A stretch of 44,590 nt of DNA from Clostridiaceae bacterium (lineage in GTDB: Bacteria > Bacillota > Clostridia > Oscillospirales > Acutalibacteraceae). Below the pieces are notes generated by a model. It did no database searches. It was not told the DNA's origin and saw nothing but the letters and a program-made list of their open reading frames with translations. This document shows positions 8,923 to 16,295 of the stretch, piece after piece. Numbering within the stretch: position 1 is the stretch's first letter; every line of letters begins with the position of its first letter. The stretch covers positions 1 to 44,590 of the forward strand of contig JAEDHT010000015.1 of NCBI GenBank assembly GCA_016296885.1, written 5' to 3'. The position numbers and the translations under genes were made by a program.

Positions 8923-9006
8923 AGTAGTAAAACCTGTTCTCCCTTAAAACGAAAACCATAAAAGCGAAAAAACCGATAATCGCCTTTATCTGTAAATACA
9001 TCAATT

Positions 9007-9035
9007 AGTATAATATAAAATCAATAAAAATACAA
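9007..9035 (-). promoter_or_regulatory. Promoter of the DHHW-Nudix-trpS run
   Basis: On the minus strand TTGTAT (9030-9035) and TATACT (9007-9012) are separated by 17 nt. It is the only good sigmaA-like match upstream of the DHHW gene and is about 85 nt from its ATG. Confidence 0.6.
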
Positions 9036-9064
9036 TAGCTGAGGACAAAATAACTTAAATATAA

Positions 9065-9100
9065 TAAGAAAAGCCCTGCCACTCATAGTGACAAGGCTTT
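9065..9100 (-). terminator. Intrinsic terminator of the dockerin gene at 9126-10307
   Basis: On the minus strand AAAGCC...GGCTTT form an outer stem (9070-9100) that continues inward through CACT/AGTG. TTTTCTTATT follows. The stop codon is about 25 bp upstream. Confidence 0.8.
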
Positions 9101-9125
9101 AAAAACGATTAGAATAAATTAGCTA

Positions 9126-10307
9126 TTAGCCAAGTGATGAAACTAAATCAGCAATGTATCTCTGAAGCAGTGTAACGTCCTGCATATTGATTCTGAGATC
9201 GTGGTTGCAGTCGGAATTTTCAATTGAAAGAGGACCATAGGCTCTGTGGGTTGTAAGGTCTGCTATAATTCTCTGCAATGTTGTTACGTCCTGCATATTG
9301 ATGCGCTCGTTGCAGTCTACATCGCCATACATTGGAAGCTCCTCAGAGTCTGTCTCTGTGTCTGTTTCAGTTTCTGTATCTGTCTCAGTTTCTGTGTCTG
9401 TTTCTGTATCTGTGTCTGTGTCTGTAACAGGCTCAACACCATCAACGGTGAGATAATCGAGGTCAATGTCGAAGTTCTTTGTGTATCCGGCTTTCATGAG
9501 AGAATCATAAGCGATGTTGAAGAAAGTATTGGTAGTGTCTACACCGATCATATTTCCAAAAGCTTCTTTTGTAAGACCCATTGACTCGAGATATTCAGGT
9601 GAGAGTCTCACTTGAAGGTGCGCTGTTCTGCCGATAACAGTTGTAATAGTAAAGTTCATTGCACACCAGATGTTTTTAATAGGTTCGCCATCTACATCTA
9701 CAGCATCTTGATTGATGTGTGCAGTTTTGCCTATGTATCTTCTTTCTTCTCTAGTGGAGTTTATACCGTCTCTTACAAGGATAAGATCACCAAGAGCCAT
9801 AGTATGCTTAACCGGAATTTTTAAAGCATCGAGCACACCATCAAATACTATACTGCCAATGAGGATTGCAGTCTCATACTCGCTTACATCTAAGCCAAAA
9901 GCCTTTGCAATATCAATAAGGTTTTTGGCTGTGAGGCCGTATTCCTTAAAATTAGATCCATCTACAATAAATTCGATATCAGCTGTACGCTCCTCTTTGT
10001 TTATTGCTTTTACTTTAAATTCAAAGAGAGTCCAGAAGTTGTTGATATCCTCTTTTGTTGCAAAGTCGATAGAGTCCTTTCTGATGAGTACTGAGGAGCC
10101 TACGGCTATTTCTGTACCGATTACTACAGGCTTTTTCACATCTGTATCAGTGTCTGAATCTGAATCAGAGTCTATTTTGAGGCCGTTAGCAACGACGTCA
10201 GTATTGTCATAAGCAAAAGCAACAGGTGAAATTGCCATAGTGCCTATAAGCATAAGTGCAACAAGAAGACAAGAAACTGCCTTGGTTGTGAGTTTTGAAA
10301 TTTTCAT
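9126..10307 (-). CDS. Secreted dockerin protein with a duplicated unknown domain (393 aa)
   Basis: Exported protein with a C-terminal dockerin-like module. Residues 1-32 are a signal peptide ending AFA. Residues 46-56 are a Ser-Asp/Thr-Asp stretch. Residues about 69-160 and 172-273 look like two diverged copies of one domain: the first contains NNFWTLFEFKVKAINKEERT and EYGLT, the second KNIWCAMNFTITTVIGRTAH and SMGLT, in the same order. I do not recognise this domain. Residues 295-323 are a low-complexity Thr-Asp/Glu linker. Residues 327-389 are the dockerin (GDVDCNERINMQDVTTLQR and SDCNHDLRINMQDVTLLQR). The ATG at 10307 is chosen over an upstream in-frame codon at 10355, because GGAGG lies 8 nt before it and the promoter start (about 10373) leaves no ribosome-binding site for the longer form. 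Function unknown; attachment to a cohesin is inferred. Confidence 0.88.
   Translation of the reverse strand: MKISKLTTKAVSCLLVALMLIGTMAISPVAFAYDNTDVVANGLKIDSDSDSDTDTDVKKPVVIGTEIAVGSSVLIRKDSIDFATKEDINNFWTLFEFKVKAINKEERTADIEFIVDGSNFKEYGLTAKNLIDIAKAFGLDVSEYETAILIGSIVFDGVLDALKIPVKHTMALGDLILVRDGINSTREERRYIGKTAHINQDAVDVDGEPIKNIWCAMNFTITTVIGRTAHLQVRLSPEYLESMGLTKEAFGNMIGVDTTNTFFNIAYDSLMKAGYTKNFDIDLDYLTVDGVEPVTDTDTDTETDTETETDTETETDTETDSEELPMYGDVDCNERINMQDVTTLQRIIADLTTHRAYGPLSIENSDCNHDLRINMQDVTLLQRYIADLVSSLG
9339..9425 (-). repeat. Low-complexity Thr-Asp/Glu linker repeat
   Basis: This DNA encodes about 29 residues of alternating TD/TE dipeptides joining the duplicated domain to the dockerin. The 6-bp-periodic sequence is prone to slippage and probably varies in length between strains. 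The plus-strand reading frame over it is a Cys-rich shadow. Confidence 0.8.
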
Positions 10308-10334
10308 AGTAATTACCTCCATAAAAATAAAATA

Positions 10335-10374
10335 TAATAATCTTAAGCTGCGCATATGGAGCTTAGATTTATTA
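10335..10374 (-). promoter_or_regulatory. Imperfect inverted repeat at the transcription start of the dockerin gene
   Basis: Arms at about 10335-10349 and 10360-10374 pair over about 14 bp with two single-base bulges; the core is AAGCT/AGCTT. The predicted start (about 10373) is at the outer edge of the stem, the same placement as at 3336-3377. Confidence 0.5.
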
Positions 10375-10379
10375 CTATT

Positions 10380-10408
10380 ATTTTAAACAAAATAAGGAAT
10401 AATGTCAA
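10380..10408 (-). promoter_or_regulatory. Promoter of the dockerin gene at 9126-10307
   Basis: On the minus strand a perfect TTGACA (10403-10408) and TAAAAT (10380-10385) are 17 nt apart. Transcription would start about 65 nt before the ATG. Confidence 0.75.
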
Positions 10409-10420
10409 TAGATTGATATA

Positions 10421-10447
10421 AAAAGTTTCCTTATTTATATAAGGAAA
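10421..10447 (-). terminator. Intrinsic terminator of the malic enzyme gene
   Basis: TTTCCTTAT (10426-10434) pairs perfectly with ATAAGGAAA (10439-10447) across a 4-nt loop. On the minus strand CTTTTTATATC follows. It begins immediately after the malic enzyme stop codon. Confidence 0.75.
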
Positions 10448-10448
10448 G

Positions 10449-11606
10449 TTATGGTGATATAATGCAATTTTTCATAGCATCTGCAATTGCGCCCACAACT
10501 CTTTTGTCAAAAACGTCCGGCAGGATATGCTCTTCATCCAGAACATTATTAGAGATAAGATTGGCGATTGCATAAGACGCTGAAAGCATCATCTCACGTG
10601 TAATACTTGTTATATGATTGTCGAGAGCACCTCTGAACACTCCCGGAAAAGCAAGCACGTTGTTGATTTGATTTTTAAAATCACTCCTACCGGTACCCAC
10701 AATTCTTGCGCCACCTTGCTTGGCAATATCAGGCATAATTTCCGGCACAGGATTTGCCATTGCGAAGAGGATAGCATCATTGTTCATGGTTTGCACCATC
10801 TCTTTTGTCAGGATATTTGGTGCAGAAACACCTATGAAAACATCTGCACCAACCACGGCATCTGCAAGACCGCCTTTTAGCTTACTTCGGTTTGTCAGCA
10901 GTGAAATCTCTTTTTGTATGGGGTTGAGATTAGGATCACCCTCGCAAATGATTCCCCTGCTATCTAGTAGTGTAATATCAGTTGCACATGATGCGAATAG
11001 TTGTTTTGCAACAGCTATGCCTGCGGCGCCTGCGCCACAAATGACTATCTTAACTTCACTAATCTTCTTTTTTACTATTTTTAATGAATTTATCAGTGCA
11101 GCCAACACTACAATGGCTGTGCCATGCTGATCATCGTGAAACACAGGAATATTACATTTTTCTCGTAGACGTTTCTCTATTTCGAAACATCTTGGTGCGG
11201 AGATGTCCTCCAAATTAATACCACCAAAGCTTCCCGAAATGCGATAAACAGTGTCAACTATCTCGTCCACATCCTTAGAATTTATGCAAATAGGAAATGC
11301 ATCTATATCTGCAAAGGTCTTAAAAAGAGCGCACTTGCCCTCCATCACAGGCATACTTGCCTCTGGCCCGATATCGCCCAATCCCAGCACCGCTGTGCCA
11401 TCTGTGATTACAGCCACAAGATTGCTTCTGCGGGTGAGAGCGTAGCTTTTACTGATGTCTTTTTGAATCTCCAAGCAGGGCTGTGCTACACCGGGGGTGT
11501 ATGCCAATGAAAGCTCATCGAAGTTAGTTAACTCAACTCTTGATACTACCTCTATTTTGCCTTTCCATTCGTTGTGGCTTTTTAGGGAGGCTCCTTTTAT
11601 GTCCAT
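10449..11606 (-). CDS. Malic enzyme (oxaloacetate-decarboxylating malate dehydrogenase)
   Basis: Converts L-malate to pyruvate and CO2 with reduction of NAD(P). Family blocks are intact over 385 aa, the usual length of short bacterial malic enzymes. They include LAYTPGVAQPC, AVLGLGDIGPEASMPVMEGK with the catalytic Lys region, FHDDQHGTAIVVLAAL (metal and substrate binding), the Rossmann glycine pattern VICGAGAAGIAVAKQL, and ILFAMANPVPEI. Cofactor preference cannot be assigned safely. It is transcribed alone: a terminator follows directly and a 167-bp gap with a lipoprotein terminator precedes it. The upstream SD (AAAGGA) is about 16 nt from the ATG, so the start is a little uncertain, although SLKSHNEWKGKIEV is a normal family N-terminus. 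Confidence 0.96.
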   Translation of the reverse strand: MDIKGASLKSHNEWKGKIEVVSRVELTNFDELSLAYTPGVAQPCLEIQKDISKSYALTRRSNLVAVITDGTAVLGLGDIGPEASMPVMEGKCALFKTFADIDAFPICINSKDVDEIVDTVYRISGSFGGINLEDISAPRCFEIEKRLREKCNIPVFHDDQHGTAIVVLAALINSLKIVKKKISEVKIVICGAGAAGIAVAKQLFASCATDITLLDSRGIICEGDPNLNPIQKEISLLTNRSKLKGGLADAVVGADVFIGVSAPNILTKEMVQTMNNDAILFAMANPVPEIMPDIAKQGGARIVGTGRSDFKNQINNVLAFPGVFRGALDNHITSITREMMLSASYAIANLISNNVLDEEHILPDVFDKRVVGAIADAMKNCIISP

Positions 11607-11718
11607 TTTCTGTTATGCCATTCCTTTACTATATAAGTCCCATAGTAAGGTATCATTTTTGTCCGGATTTGTCAATTACTAAGTCGCATTTTGTAGAGTA
11701 ATACTTATCATAATATGC

Positions 11719-11753
11719 AAAAATAAAAATGTGACCCCGTATAATGGAATCAC
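11719..11753 (-). terminator. Intrinsic terminator of the lipoprotein gene at 11774-12421
   Basis: As minus-strand RNA, GUGAUUCC and GGGGUCAC pair over 8 bp (two G-U) around a 7-nt loop (11731-11753). AUUUUUAUUUUU follows. It lies about 20 bp after the stop codon. Confidence 0.75.
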
Positions 11754-11773
11754 ACCTGTGTTTATTACATTAG

Positions 11774-12421
11774 TTAGAATAAATAAGAGTATACTATTTC
11801 TTGAGTATCCTCCAGTAACTTCTTATAGTCATCATCGTCAAGCTCATTGCCATCCGGGTCATATCCTTTCACATCAGTCATATTTGAAGTGAATTCCTGT
11901 GTGTACATAAGTGATTCGCTACTATCGTAATAACTGATTATCTCAGAATCATCACCGCTTTCTGTGATTATCTTTAGAGCTAATTTGTTTTCTGCGTCTA
12001 GAACGGATATGATTGTTTTGTTATCGGTATAATCACAGTGAAAGGTGCTTTTTAGTACATCATCTGCTGTGAATGTCTTCATATCTGTTATCTTTGACTC
12101 GGAATTATAGTCGTATTTGCGGTAGCCTGTCAGTTTACCGCTTGAATCATATATATTAGACAACGTAACATTGCCGTCTTTGTCGTATTTTTCATTTGTT
12201 TCGGAATAGTCTGAATATGTGTTTTCTTTGTCGGTAGACTCAAAGTCTATCATACTCTCAACCTTAGAAACGGTCTGCTTCTCCTCACTATCAACCATTG
12301 TCTGAGTTTCGCCGGATGATTCAGAACCGGATGTGCCCGATTCCTTACCGCTGCATCCTGCAAATGTGCCTACAACAGCTATAATGCATAGTAATATTAA
12401 TATTTTTTTCATTTGCTTCAT
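11774..12421 (-). CDS. Lipoprotein with wedge-like repeats (215 aa)
   Basis: Exported lipoprotein. The hydrophobic leader (KKILILLCIIAVVGTFAGC) ends in an FAGC lipobox. A Ser/Glu/Thr-rich linker (residues about 24-60) precedes repeats of the form DxxGNVTLSNIYDSSGKLTG and YDSSESLMYTQEFTS. These recall the tyrosine/glycine strand repeats of MORN/RHS-like wedge modules, and no enzyme motif is visible. Two starts lie 9 nt apart. AAGGTG is 1 nt from the ATG at 12421 and 10 nt from that at 12412, so 12412 may be the true start. A MITE-like repeat begins 22-25 bp upstream and occupies the place where a promoter should be. The gene is therefore either read from the transketolase transcript or from sequence inside the repeat. 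Confidence 0.75.
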   Translation of the reverse strand: MKQMKKILILLCIIAVVGTFAGCSGKESGTSGSESSGETQTMVDSEEKQTVSKVESMIDFESTDKENTYSDYSETNEKYDKDGNVTLSNIYDSSGKLTGYRKYDYNSESKITDMKTFTADDVLKSTFHCDYTDNKTIISVLDAENKLALKIITESGDDSEIISYYDSSESLMYTQEFTSNMTDVKGYDPDGNELDDDDYKKLLEDTQEIVYSYLF

Positions 12422-12442
12422 TCACCTTTTTTATAAAATAAT

Positions 12443-12667
12443 GGGGCTGTTGCAATAGAGGCAATCTGCACAATTTGCCACCTCCCTCTGACGAGGGAGG
12501 TGGCAAAACGAAGTTTTGACGGAGGGAGAGAATAGATAAAAATTCTGCAAAAAGTATTTTTTTCTCTCCCTCAGTCTCGTTTCACTCGACAGCTCCCTCG
12601 TCAGAGGGAGCCGATTTTGATAACAACCTCGTTTGTTTGTGCATATTAGTCTTAATGCAACAGCTCC
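12443..12667. mobile_element. MITE-like structured repeat, copy 1
   Basis: About 220 bp bounded by terminal inverted repeats (GCTGTTGCA at 12446, TGCAACAGC ending 12664), with secondary matches further in (TGCACAA at both ends). Inside are a 12-bp perfect hairpin (GCCACCTCCCTC / GAGGGAGGTGGC), a small AAAAC/GTTTT hairpin, a long-range pairing of GGAGGGAGAG with CTCTCCCTC, and an 8-bp hairpin (GCTCCCTC / GAGGGAGC). It has no coding capacity. A second, closely similar copy lies at 31977-32190. It sits between a lipoprotein gene and the transketolase pair, neither of which is disrupted. Confidence 0.85.
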
Positions 12668-12687
12668 ATATATTTTAGTTTAAATTA

Positions 12688-13644
12688 TTATTTATTAAGC
12701 TCTTCTTTGATAACCTTCTTGATGTTGCTTTCACAAAGACCAAAAATTTCAAGAAGCTCTTTTGCAGGGCCGGAATAACCAAATCTGTCTTCTACACCGA
12801 TTTTTCTAACCGGTACAGGATGATTTTCTGCCAATACAGAGCAAACAGCATCGCCCAAACCTCCGATTACGTTATGCTCTTCTACAGTGATTATTTTGCC
12901 TGTTTCTTTAGCTGCTTTTATGATAATATCTTTATCAAGTGGCTTGATTGTGTGGATGTTGATAAGACGAACATTCACGCCCTCGGCCTCAAGTGACTTG
13001 CAAGCCTTGAGTGCTTCGCTTACGCAAAGGCCTGTAGCTACTACAGTGATATCGTTGCCTTCGTGAAGTGTGATACCCTTGCCAAGCTCAAACTTATAGC
13101 CGGCATCAGGATCGTTAAAGCTCTCTACTGCCAATCTGCCCAAACGCAGATAAACAGGTTCTTTAGTTTCTGCTGCTGCCTTTACAGCCTCTATCATCTC
13201 ATAGTGATCAGCAGGATTGATGATTACCATATTAGGTACTGTGCGCATAAGACCGATATCTTCGCAACACTGGTGTGTAGCGCCATCTTCACCTACAGAA
13301 ATACCTGCGTGTGAACCTACGATTTTAACATTGAGATGCGGATATGCCACGCTATTGCGTATTTGCTCGAATGCACGACCTGCTGCAAACATTGCAAATG
13401 TAGCACAGAAAGGAATCTTGCCACAGGTTGCAAGTCCTGCAGAAACACCAACCATGTTGGACTCTGCGATTCCGCAATCTATGAATCTTTCAGGATATTT
13501 TTTCTTAAATATACTTGTCTTTGTTGCAGCTGCGAGGTCTGCATCAAGAACAATTATATCAGAATTTGATTCGGCAGCCAAAGTAACTGCTTCACCAAAG
13601 CTTTCTCTTGTTGCCTTTTTTACCATTTCTGCCATATCACTCAT
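12688..13644 (-). CDS. Transketolase, C-terminal subunit
   Basis: Second half of a split transketolase, the thiamine-diphosphate enzyme that moves two-carbon ketol units between sugars in the non-oxidative pentose phosphate pathway. The 318 aa cover the pyrimidine-binding and C-terminal domains. Landmarks are SDIIVLDADLAAATKTS, FIDCGIAESNMVGVSAGLA (the catalytic Glu of the Pyr domain lies in GIAESNM), FAMFAAGRAFEQIRN, GSHAGISVGEDGATHQ, and the C-terminal TVEEHNVIGGLGDAV. Its ATG lies 8 bp inside the end of the N-terminal subunit gene, so the two are translationally coupled and should form one alpha-beta enzyme. The split form is common in Clostridia. DXS-type synthase shares these domains but is usually one chain. 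Confidence 0.95.
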   Translation of the reverse strand: MSDMAEMVKKATRESFGEAVTLAAESNSDIIVLDADLAAATKTSIFKKKYPERFIDCGIAESNMVGVSAGLATCGKIPFCATFAMFAAGRAFEQIRNSVAYPHLNVKIVGSHAGISVGEDGATHQCCEDIGLMRTVPNMVIINPADHYEMIEAVKAAAETKEPVYLRLGRLAVESFNDPDAGYKFELGKGITLHEGNDITVVATGLCVSEALKACKSLEAEGVNVRLINIHTIKPLDKDIIIKAAKETGKIITVEEHNVIGGLGDAVCSVLAENHPVPVRKIGVEDRFGYSGPAKELLEIFGLCESNIKKVIKEELNK

Positions 13645-14485
13645 CCTCCTCTATTTTTGCAAGCATATCGTTAAGCTCTTTGATAGCAATGTTGTATTGC
13701 TCTTCGTTTGGAGCTGAACCATGCCAGCCCACCTGATTTTCCATGTAAGAAACGTGTCTGCCTTTTGTGGTATTTGCTATGATAGCTGTAGGCTTGCCGG
13801 ATGTGCTTCTTGCTTTGTCAAATGCGGCTTCAATCTCATCGAAGCAATGACCATTGATCTTAACTACCTCAAAGCCAAAAGCCTCAAGCTTCTTATCGAG
13901 TGGCTCAATGCCTCCTACTTCTTCTACAGGACCGTCAATCTGCAAACCGTTGCAGTCTACGATAACGCAAAGATTGTCAAGATTGTGATGTGCGGCAAAC
14001 ATACAAGCCTCCCAAACCTGACCCTCTTCACATTCGCCATCGCCAAGCAAGGTGTATACACGATAAGATTTGCTATCGAGCTTACCTGCCATAGCCATAC
14101 CGCAAGCTGCTGATATACCCTGACCCAATGAGCCACTGCTCATATCTACGCCGGGTGTACCCTTCATATCAGGGTGACCTTGTAGCATTGCATCCACTTT
14201 GCGGAGCTTCGTGAGCTCTTCACGAGGGAAATATCCTCTAAGTGAGAGTGCTGAATAAAGGCCCGGACAGGTGTGACCCTTTGAAAGAACAAATCTGTCT
14301 CTGTTTTCATCCTTAGGATTTGACGGATCTATATTCATTTCCTTAAAATACAAATAAGTGTAGATGTCTGCTGCGGAGAGAGAGCCACCTGGGTGGCCTG
14401 ACTTTGCTGAGTATACAGCATCTATTATGCCAAGTCTCACTTGGCAAGCTAGTTTTTTGAGTGATTTTTTATCTGCTGAGTTCAT
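13637..14485 (-). CDS. Transketolase, N-terminal subunit
   Basis: Thiamine-diphosphate-binding half of the split transketolase (282 aa). Landmarks include SAKSGHPGGSLSAADIYTYL, LSKGHTCPGLYSALSLRGYF, QGHPDMKGTPGVDMSSGSLG, and the ThDP motif GDGECEEGQVWEACMFAAHH continuing to NLCVIVDCNGLQIDG. The sequence runs from the usual start to the usual end of the PP domain and then stops, with the remainder supplied by the overlapping downstream gene. AGGAGG lies 6 nt before the ATG. It is the first gene of the minus-strand half, facing coaX across a 362-bp intergenic region. Confidence 0.95.
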   Translation of the reverse strand: MNSADKKSLKKLACQVRLGIIDAVYSAKSGHPGGSLSAADIYTYLYFKEMNIDPSNPKDENRDRFVLSKGHTCPGLYSALSLRGYFPREELTKLRKVDAMLQGHPDMKGTPGVDMSSGSLGQGISAACGMAMAGKLDSKSYRVYTLLGDGECEEGQVWEACMFAAHHNLDNLCVIVDCNGLQIDGPVEEVGGIEPLDKKLEAFGFEVVKINGHCFDEIEAAFDKARSTSGKPTAIIANTTKGRHVSYMENQVGWHGSAPNEEQYNIAIKELNDMLAKIEEDE

Positions 14486-14847
14486 CTTTTACCTCCTAAA
14501 TGCTCAATAATATTTCATCCATAATATTAGCACAAGCTTTTAGCTTCTATTTTCCTTTTTAGAAAAATCAGACTGTATTTTACCATTATTTTTACAAAAG
14601 TTGTATATATAAAATTTTACTTGTACAGTCATTAATTATTGGATCCATTTTAAATATTTGTCGCAAATTTTAAAAATAAACATAGTCTGTGAAGATAATA
14701 AAAAAGTTTATTTTTATAGTCATAAGACATGAACCTAATAAGCAAAAAAGATTAAAGTGCGTAATGATTTTTAAGCGATTTTATTGCAAATCTTATCTGA
14801 TTTTGATATAATTTCATCTGGCAAATTCTGAAAGGAGGTTTTACATT
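14486..14847. promoter_or_regulatory. Divergent intergenic region between transketolase and coaX
   Basis: No gene is visible in these 362 bp. It must hold the outward transketolase promoter, for which I see only weak matches (a TATTAT-type -10 near 14535-14545). It also holds the coaX promoter (14784-14812). An 11-bp inverted repeat (TAAAAATAAAC at 14671-14681 and its complement at 14706-14716, 24 nt apart) lies in the middle. It consists almost only of A and T and its role is unclear. Confidence 0.6.
14784..14812 (+). promoter_or_regulatory. Promoter of the coaX operon
   Basis: TTGCAA (14784-14789) and TATAAT (14807-14812) are separated by exactly 17 nt, with TGA directly before the -10. 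The predicted start is about 28 nt before the coaX ATG, leaving room only for the AGGAGG site. Confidence 0.8.
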
Positions 14848-15633
14848 ATGCTTTTGGTTGTTGATATTGGCAATACAAATATTAAGCTCGGCATATTTAA
14901 TGGTGAAGAGCTTGTTCTTCAATCACGCATAGCCACCGACAGAGGTAAGACAACAGATGAGTACGCAGTCATATTCAGCAGAATTTTTGAAATATACAAA
15001 ATAGATGTTGATATGATAAAGGGCTCTATAGTTAGTTGTGTGGTGCCTTCGATATCTTATACAGTGAGAAAGGCAATTTACGTTTTGACTAAGCATCTGC
15101 CCCTTGAGGTGTCACCTGATATTGAGTTGGGACTTAAAGTGGAAATTGACGATCCCAGAGGATTGGGGTCTGATCTGGCAGCGGGATGTGTGGCAGGATG
15201 TGCACTTTATAGTGCACCGCTCATTATAGTAAGCCTTGGCACAGCCACCACATTCGCTGTTATCAATAGCTCCAAAGCTATGTGCGGAGGCAGTATTATG
15301 CCCGGAATGTCTCTGTCGCTGGAGGCTCTTACTCACCGTTCGTCTCTTTTGCCTTCTGTTAGCTTTGATACACCGCAAAGCGTGATAGGTAAAAACACAC
15401 AGGACTGTATGAGATCAGGCTCTGTATTAGGCACAGCGGCAATGATAGATGCTATGTGCGATCGTATTGATGAGGAACTAGGAGAAAAATGCGCAGTGGT
15501 TGCTACCGGTGGATTATCATCTATGGTAGTTCCAAACTGTAAGCGTGATATTATACTGGACAAAACCCTTATACTTAAAGGATTGAAGATAATATACGAG
15601 CTAAACACAAAAAATCAGGAGGATAAAAAATGA
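14848..15633 (+). CDS. coaX: Type III pantothenate kinase
   Basis: Phosphorylates pantothenate with ATP, the first step of coenzyme A synthesis. It is of the ASKHA-fold type that is not feedback-inhibited by CoA and needs a monovalent cation. Motifs are intact: DIGNTNIKLGIF (residues 6-17, phosphate loop), DDPRGLGSDLAAG (101-113, with the catalytic Asp at about 109), SLGTATTFAVI (129-139) and GGSIMPGMSLSLEALTHRSSLLP (147-169). The 261-aa length is typical. AGGAGG lies 9 nt before the ATG. Its stop overlaps the start of the ECF transporter gene by 4 bp (ATGA), indicating translational coupling and supporting pantothenate as the imported substrate. Confidence 0.97.
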   Translation: MLLVVDIGNTNIKLGIFNGEELVLQSRIATDRGKTTDEYAVIFSRIFEIYKIDVDMIKGSIVSCVVPSISYTVRKAIYVLTKHLPLEVSPDIELGLKVEIDDPRGLGSDLAAGCVAGCALYSAPLIIVSLGTATTFAVINSSKAMCGGSIMPGMSLSLEALTHRSSLLPSVSFDTPQSVIGKNTQDCMRSGSVLGTAAMIDAMCDRIDEELGEKCAVVATGGLSSMVVPNCKRDIILDKTLILKGLKIIYELNTKNQEDKK

Positions 15634-16295
15634 CTAAGACAGCAAAAACTAGTGTAAGCAAGTTTGGAAGAACACAAACATTGGTAATAACTTCGTTGCT
15701 TGCTGCACTTATAATGATAATGACATTCACAGGTATAGGTTATATTCCGATAGGACCACTTAAGCTCACATTTCTTGTGCTTCCTGTTGCTATTGGTTCG
15801 ATAATTCTTGGTCCAAAGATAGGCTTGTTGCTTGGTACAATATTTGGATTATCCAGCTTCATCACCTGCTTTGGTTTGGATGCTTTTGGTGCTGTTTTGC
15901 TCAGCATAAATCCGTTATATACATTTTTGACTTGTGTAGTGCCAAGAATGTTATGCGGATTTTTGCCGGGATTGATTTATAGGGGACTTGCTGCTAATAA
16001 TAAATTTCTCGCAAAACATGACAAGCAAGATATTGTAGCTACGTCAATCGCAAGTGTTAGCACTGCATTAATAAATACATTGTTTTTCCTTGGCTTTATG
16101 TGGTTTCTCTTTGCTCAGGACTTCTTGAATAATGAAGAAGTTATAGAAGTGCTTGGCGGAACAGTTATTGGTAGCTTTAAAACACTGATTGTAGCATTTG
16201 CAGGTATAAATGCTATTATTGAATCAGCTACAGCTTTGATTTTGGGAACTGCTATTATCAAGGCATTAAAATACTGCTTAAAGAGATTATCCTGA
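15630..16295 (+). CDS. ECF transporter S component, probably for pantothenate
   Basis: Integral membrane substrate-binding subunit of an energy-coupling-factor vitamin importer, which works with a shared EcfA/EcfA'/EcfT module not encoded here. The 221 aa have about six hydrophobic segments. The first half carries the PanT-like pattern IGYIPIGPLKLTFLVLPVAI followed by ILGPKIGLLLGTIFGLSSF. The start overlaps the coaX stop by 4 bp and the stop overlaps the birA start (TGATG). Coupling with coaX argues for pantothenate. The adjacent birA raises biotin as an alternative, but the sequence does not look like BioY to me. Substrate assignment is inference. Confidence 0.88.
   Translation: MTKTAKTSVSKFGRTQTLVITSLLAALIMIMTFTGIGYIPIGPLKLTFLVLPVAIGSIILGPKIGLLLGTIFGLSSFITCFGLDAFGAVLLSINPLYTFLTCVVPRMLCGFLPGLIYRGLAANNKFLAKHDKQDIVATSIASVSTALINTLFFLGFMWFLFAQDFLNNEEVIEVLGGTVIGSFKTLIVAFAGINAIIESATALILGTAIIKALKYCLKRLS

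Noticed and set aside
9246..9584. Cys-rich open frame on the plus strand
   Set aside because: The VCVCFCICL pattern is the reverse complement of the TD/TE linker codons of the dockerin gene, not a real cysteine-rich protein.
14486..14847. Replication origin in the divergent intergenic region
   Set aside because: The strand switch and AT-richness are suggestive, but there is no dnaA, dnaN or cluster of DnaA boxes that I can see.
15630..16295. Assignment of the ECF protein as BioY (biotin)
   Set aside because: Although birA is adjacent, the first half has the IPIGPLK...ILGPKIG pattern I associate with PanT-like S components, and the gene is coupled to coaX. Biotin remains a minor alternative.
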